Shown here in pieces: positions 13,914-16,442 of a stretch of DNA of 16,442 bases. Below the pieces are notes generated by a model that saw nothing but the letters and a program-made list of their open reading frames with translations, did not search any database and was not told where the DNA came from. This DNA is from DASQHM01 sp035632095. Lineage in GTDB: Bacteria > Pseudomonadota > Alphaproteobacteria > Ferrovibrionales > Ferrovibrionaceae. Location of the stretch: the NCBI GenBank assembly GCA_035632095.1, contig DASQHM010000124.1, positions 1 to 16,442 of the forward strand, read 5' to 3'. Position numbers and translations under genes: made by a program. Each line of letters opens with the position of its first letter. Positions within the stretch are counted from its first letter, which is position 1.

Positions 13914-15209
13914 ATGGACGCCCTGGCAACAATCCCCGCACACCCGCAATCGCTCTGGGCTGCCACTGCCCCGCCCCCGTCGGCCTTTCCAAGCTTGACG
14001 AGAGCCGAGGAAGCCGCGGTCGCCATCATCGGCGGCGGCTTCACCGGCCTTTCGGCGGCGCTGCACCTGGCGGAGCGCGGCGTGAAGGTATGCCTGGTGG
14101 AACAGGGGGAGATCGGTCACGGCGCATCCGGCCGCAACAACGGCCAGGTCATCCCGCACTACACGATCTATACGCCGGGAGACATCGCCGCCAAACTCGG
14201 CCCGCGGCAGGGCGAACGGCTCAATGGGTTGGTGCGCGATTCCGCGGCGCTCGTGTTCGATCTGATCCGCCGCCATGACATCGATTGCGATGCGGTTCAG
14301 AACGGCTGGATGCAACCAGCGCATTCCCAGTCGCGGGTCGCCCGGTCGCGGCTGCTGGCGCGGCAATGGAGCGAACGCGGCGCAAACGTGGAATTTCTCG
14401 ACCGGCGGCGCACCACGGACATGCTCGGCGCCGGCGGCTATTTTGGCGGTTGGATGGCGGCGTCGGGCGGTCACATCAATCCGTTGGCCTATGCGAGGGG
14501 ATTGGCGCGCGCGGCGGCCAGGGCCGGCGCGCGAATTTTCGTGCGATCGCCGGCGCTCCGCGTTGCCCGCGACGACGGCGGCTGGCGTGTGGAGACCATC
14601 GCCGGCAGCATTGCCGCTGGCAAGGTTCTCTTGGCGACCAATGCCTACACGGGCGCGCTTTGGCCCGGCCTCGAGCAGACCATTATTCCGGTACGCTCCT
14701 ACCAGATCGCCACCCGGCCGCTCGGCGGCAATGTGCGCAAGTCGATCATTCCCGGCAATCAGGCCGTGTCGGACACGCGCGGCGACCTCCGCTTCTTTCG
14801 CTACGATCGCGACGGGCGGCTTGTGACGGGCGGCGGCTACGTGCTTTGGCACAATGCCGAGGCGCGCGCCCGCCGGAGCCGGGAACGGCTTCTTGCTCAG
14901 GTCTTCCCGGCGCTCGACGGCATCGAATTCGACTATTTCTGGGACGGATTGATCGCCGTCACGCCGGATCGATTGCCGCGTCTGTTCAATCTGGCGCCGG
15001 GCGCGTTCGCGGCACTGGCCTATTCCGGCCGCGGCGTCGCCTTCGCCACCGCCATGGGCCCGGTGATCGCCGACTGGCTGCAAGGCGCTCCGCCGGAAGA
15101 CTTGCCGCTGCCGGTTGGCGGTCTCGCGCGTATCCCGGCCCACGGGCTAGCCAAGCTCGCCGGCCGGGGCATGCGGCTGGTCTACCGCTGGCGCGACGCG
15201 CGCGACTGA
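13914..15209 (+). CDS. FAD-dependent oxidoreductase, DAO family (PuuB/OrdL-like)
   Basis: A 431-residue flavoenzyme of the D-amino-acid-oxidase/glycine-oxidase family (COG0665). Seen: the dinucleotide fold V-A-I-I-G-G-G-F-T-G-L-S-A-A-L at 36-50 with V-E-Q at 62-64, H-G-A-S-G-R-N-N-G-Q-V at 69-79 (close to the G-A-S-G-R-N-G-G stretch typical of PuuB-like oxidases), A-S-G-G-H-I-N-P near the substrate domain, and a C-terminal Y-S-G-R-G-V-A-F-A-T-A-M-G-P for FAD binding. It should oxidise a secondary or primary amine to an imine with O2 or an electron carrier; gamma-glutamylputrescine is only one option, and no other polyamine genes are present. I chose the ATG at 13914; a TTG directly before it at 13911 is an alternative. 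No strong ribosome site is near. Confidence 0.87.
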   Translation: MDALATIPAHPQSLWAATAPPPSAFPSLTRAEEAAVAIIGGGFTGLSAALHLAERGVKVCLVEQGEIGHGASGRNNGQVIPHYTIYTPGDIAAKLGPRQGERLNGLVRDSAALVFDLIRRHDIDCDAVQNGWMQPAHSQSRVARSRLLARQWSERGANVEFLDRRRTTDMLGAGGYFGGWMAASGGHINPLAYARGLARAAARAGARIFVRSPALRVARDDGGWRVETIAGSIAAGKVLLATNAYTGALWPGLEQTIIPVRSYQIATRPLGGNVRKSIIPGNQAVSDTRGDLRFFRYDRDGRLVTGGGYVLWHNAEARARRSRERLLAQVFPALDGIEFDYFWDGLIAVTPDRLPRLFNLAPGAFAALAYSGRGVAFATAMGPVIADWLQGAPPEDLPLPVGGLARIPAHGLAKLAGRGMRLVYRWRDARD

Positions 15210-15229
15210 CCGGGCGCGATGCCGCTTGC

Positions 15230-15580
15230 CTAGAACCGCTCCTCGCCCCGCCGGCGCACCGGGTCGGGGAAATCCCGGTAAAGCGAGAAGAAAACGTCGG
15301 TGACCTTTGAGTTCACCGCATGATGAAAGCTCTCGACCGGGTCCTTGCGCGAAGCGACGCTCTCGAATGCGTGGTCCATCTGCGCCAGGTTTTCAAATTC
15401 CACGGTGACGTGCCATTCCGGGAGGCTTGGATGTCCCAAGCCCAATTTTCTCCGGGTTATCCGGTATCCGGCGATGGCCTTTTCGCCTTTCAAGTGATCG
15501 AAGTATGACTTGGCGCTGTCGGCGAACGCGACGTCCTTGACGCCGTCCTTGAGATTGAACCAGATGTGATAGATGTCCAT
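15230..15580 (-). CDS. DUF6614-like small protein (ferredoxin-like/Dabb-type fold suspected)
   Basis: A 116-residue protein beginning M-D-I-Y-H-I-W-F-N-L-K, followed by I-A-G-Y-R-I-T-R-R-K-L-G-L-G, W-H-V-T-V-E-F, and a C-terminal V-N-S-K-V-T then L-Y-R-D-F-P-D-P-V-R. I recognise this as the DUF6614 pattern seen in alphaproteobacteria, from memory and without a search. The hydrophobic strand/helix pattern could suit a dimeric alpha-beta barrel. The ATG at 15580 has GGAG 6-7 bases upstream; the longer TTG start at 15592 would hide that ribosome site. It lies 28 bases after the carbonic anhydrase stop on the same strand, probably co-transcribed. No function is known to me. Confidence 0.78.
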   Translation of the reverse strand: MDIYHIWFNLKDGVKDVAFADSAKSYFDHLKGEKAIAGYRITRRKLGLGHPSLPEWHVTVEFENLAQMDHAFESVASRKDPVESFHHAVNSKVTDVFFSLYRDFPDPVRRRGEERF

Positions 15581-15608
15581 CGCGGGCTCCAAGACGAGGT
15601 GGGAATTT

Positions 15609-16223
15609 TTAGGTCAACCGCTCGATTTCTTCCCACCGGCCGACCGTCACGTTCAGGTCTCGCACCAGGCCGTTGCCAAGGGAGTAGACCCAGCCGTGGA
15701 CGTGAAGTTCCTGGCCGCGCGCCCAGGCATCGTGCACAAACACGTCGGACGCCACGTTTCGCACTTGCCGGATCACGTTGAGTTCGCAGAGACGGTTTAG
15801 ACGGGCCGTGCGGTCGGCGATGCCATCCAATTCGTGGCGGTGCTGGTGAAGCAGCTCGCGGATCGGATGCAGCCAGTGGTCGACCAGTCCGCGCCGCTGG
15901 CCGTCGACCGCGGCACCCACGCCGCCGCATCCGTAGTGTCCGACCACCATGACGTGCTTGACCTTCAAGACGTCGACCGCGAATTGCAGCACGGAGAGAT
16001 AGTTCGCATCCTGCGGCGGCGCCAGGTTGGCGACGTTGCGGTGCACGAACAGTTCGCCGGGATCGAGGCCGACGATCTCGTTGGCCGGCACGCGGCTGTC
16101 CGAGCAGCCGATCCAGAGATATTCGGGCGCCTGCTGCCGCTCGAGGCGGCGGAAGAAGTCGGAGTCCTGATGAACCTTCCGCTCCGCCCAGGCGCGGTTG
16201 TTGGCCTTCAATTGTTCCAGCAT
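15609..16223 (-). CDS. Beta-class carbonic anhydrase
   Basis: A 204-residue beta carbonic anhydrase, a cytosolic zinc enzyme that interconverts CO2 and bicarbonate. Zinc and catalytic residues are all present: C-S-D-S-R-V-P at 40-46 (Cys40 ligand, Asp42/Arg44 dyad) and H-Y-G-C-G-G at 96-101 (His96, Cys99 ligands). F-V-H-R-N-V-A-N at 59-66 is also standard. Length is close to the CanB type (about 220). The start is ATG at 16223 (M-L-E-Q-L-K), preceded by GGAAGTG; an in-frame upstream ATG at 16319 would overlap the SDR stop and adds a non-family-like arginine-rich leader, so it is unlikely. It lies 95 bases downstream of the SDR and 28 before the DUF6614-like gene. Confidence 0.94.
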   Translation of the reverse strand: MLEQLKANNRAWAERKVHQDSDFFRRLERQQAPEYLWIGCSDSRVPANEIVGLDPGELFVHRNVANLAPPQDANYLSVLQFAVDVLKVKHVMVVGHYGCGGVGAAVDGQRRGLVDHWLHPIRELLHQHRHELDGIADRTARLNRLCELNVIRQVRNVASDVFVHDAWARGQELHVHGWVYSLGNGLVRDLNVTVGRWEEIERLT

Positions 16224-16318
16224 GGGAGCACTTCCGAATTGCAAGACGTCGCACGCGGCGCGACTAGGCGCCAAAAATGGCGAAAGTCCTCGCGCTCGGC
16301 AAGGCACCAATCGCCGCA

Positions 16319-16442
16319 TCAGCTCATATAGAGCCCGCCGTTGAGATTGATGGTCTGGCCGGTGATGAAATCGTTGCGCGCGAGGAGTACCGCGGTTTCG
16401 CCGGCTTCGTCGAGCGTGCCGAAACGGCCCACGGGCAGGCGG
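16319..16442 (-). CDS. SDR family oxidoreductase (3-oxoacyl-ACP reductase-like), C-terminal fragment at window edge
   Basis: Only the last 40 or so codons are visible (reading frame from 16441). The residues read R-L-P-V-G-R-F-G-T-L-D-E-A then L-L-A-R-N-D-F-I-T-G-Q-T-I-N-L-N-G-G-L-Y-M-S, the conserved C-terminus of classical SDRs such as FabG-like reductases. The start lies beyond 16442. Substrate cannot be told from this end. It is on the same strand as the carbonic anhydrase. Confidence 0.85.
   Translation of the reverse strand, partial: RLPVGRFGTLDEAGETAVLLARNDFITGQTINLNGGLYMS

Noticed and set aside
13665..15143. 492-codon minus-strand frame over the FAD oxidoreductase
   Set aside because: It lies opposite a well-supported flavoenzyme and has no domain; it is a codon-bias shadow.

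Overview
The window is GC-rich bacterial chromosome that is almost fully coding. Product families and codon bias suggest an alphaproteobacterium, probably Hyphomicrobiales (Bradyrhizobium/Rhodoplanes-like). This is inferred from gene content: a PleC/DivJ-like HisKA kinase, a DUF6614-like protein next to a beta carbonic anhydrase, and a Bradyrhizobium-style sugar locus. There is no rRNA, tRNA, CRISPR array, transposase or integrase.

Layout. (1) 1-747, minus: 5'-terminal part of an O-acetylhomoserine sulfhydrylase (MetY-type), running off the left edge. (2) 909-4027, plus: a tight three-gene operon with a PA4872-like oxaloacetate decarboxylase, a ketopantoate-reductase-like dehydrogenase and an amidohydrolase_2 enzyme, probably catabolic with unknown substrate. 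(3) 4059-5957, minus: a membrane PAS histidine kinase without a linked response regulator. (4) 6272-13339: a sugar or surface-glycan locus. Its plus-strand genes are a zinc-type sugar C-methyltransferase, a PIG-L deacetylase, a GT4 glycosyltransferase and an RfbF-like sugar-1-phosphate nucleotidyltransferase. Its minus-strand genes are an RmlC-like epimerase, an extended SDR epimerase/reductase and a DUF4910 aminopeptidase-like protein. (5) 13610-13831, plus: a very short ORF that is essentially a Tat signal peptide, followed by a DadA/PuuB-type FAD oxidoreductase (13914-15209). (6) 15230-16442, minus: a DUF6614-like protein, a beta carbonic anhydrase and the C-terminal end of an SDR.

How the genes work together. 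The sugar locus has the parts to activate a hexose-1-phosphate (probably as CDP-sugar), C-methylate, epimerise and reduce a 4-keto intermediate, deacetylate a sugar and transfer it. The 4,6-dehydratase expected to make the 4-keto sugar is not in the window, nor is an aminotransferase that would explain a deacetylase substrate. The DUF4910 protein has a zinc-peptidase-like core and no obvious peptide substrate here. This locus is the best candidate for an under-described system. Two ATGA stop/start overlaps (8794-8797 and 11185-11188) show tight coupling of epimerase with RmlC-like and glycosyltransferase with nucleotidyltransferase. The RmlC-like protein has His where the family has its catalytic Tyr.

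Non-coding stretches are short. The only one above 300 bases is 5958-6271, which holds the divergent control region between kinase and methyltransferase, with an 8-bp inverted repeat.
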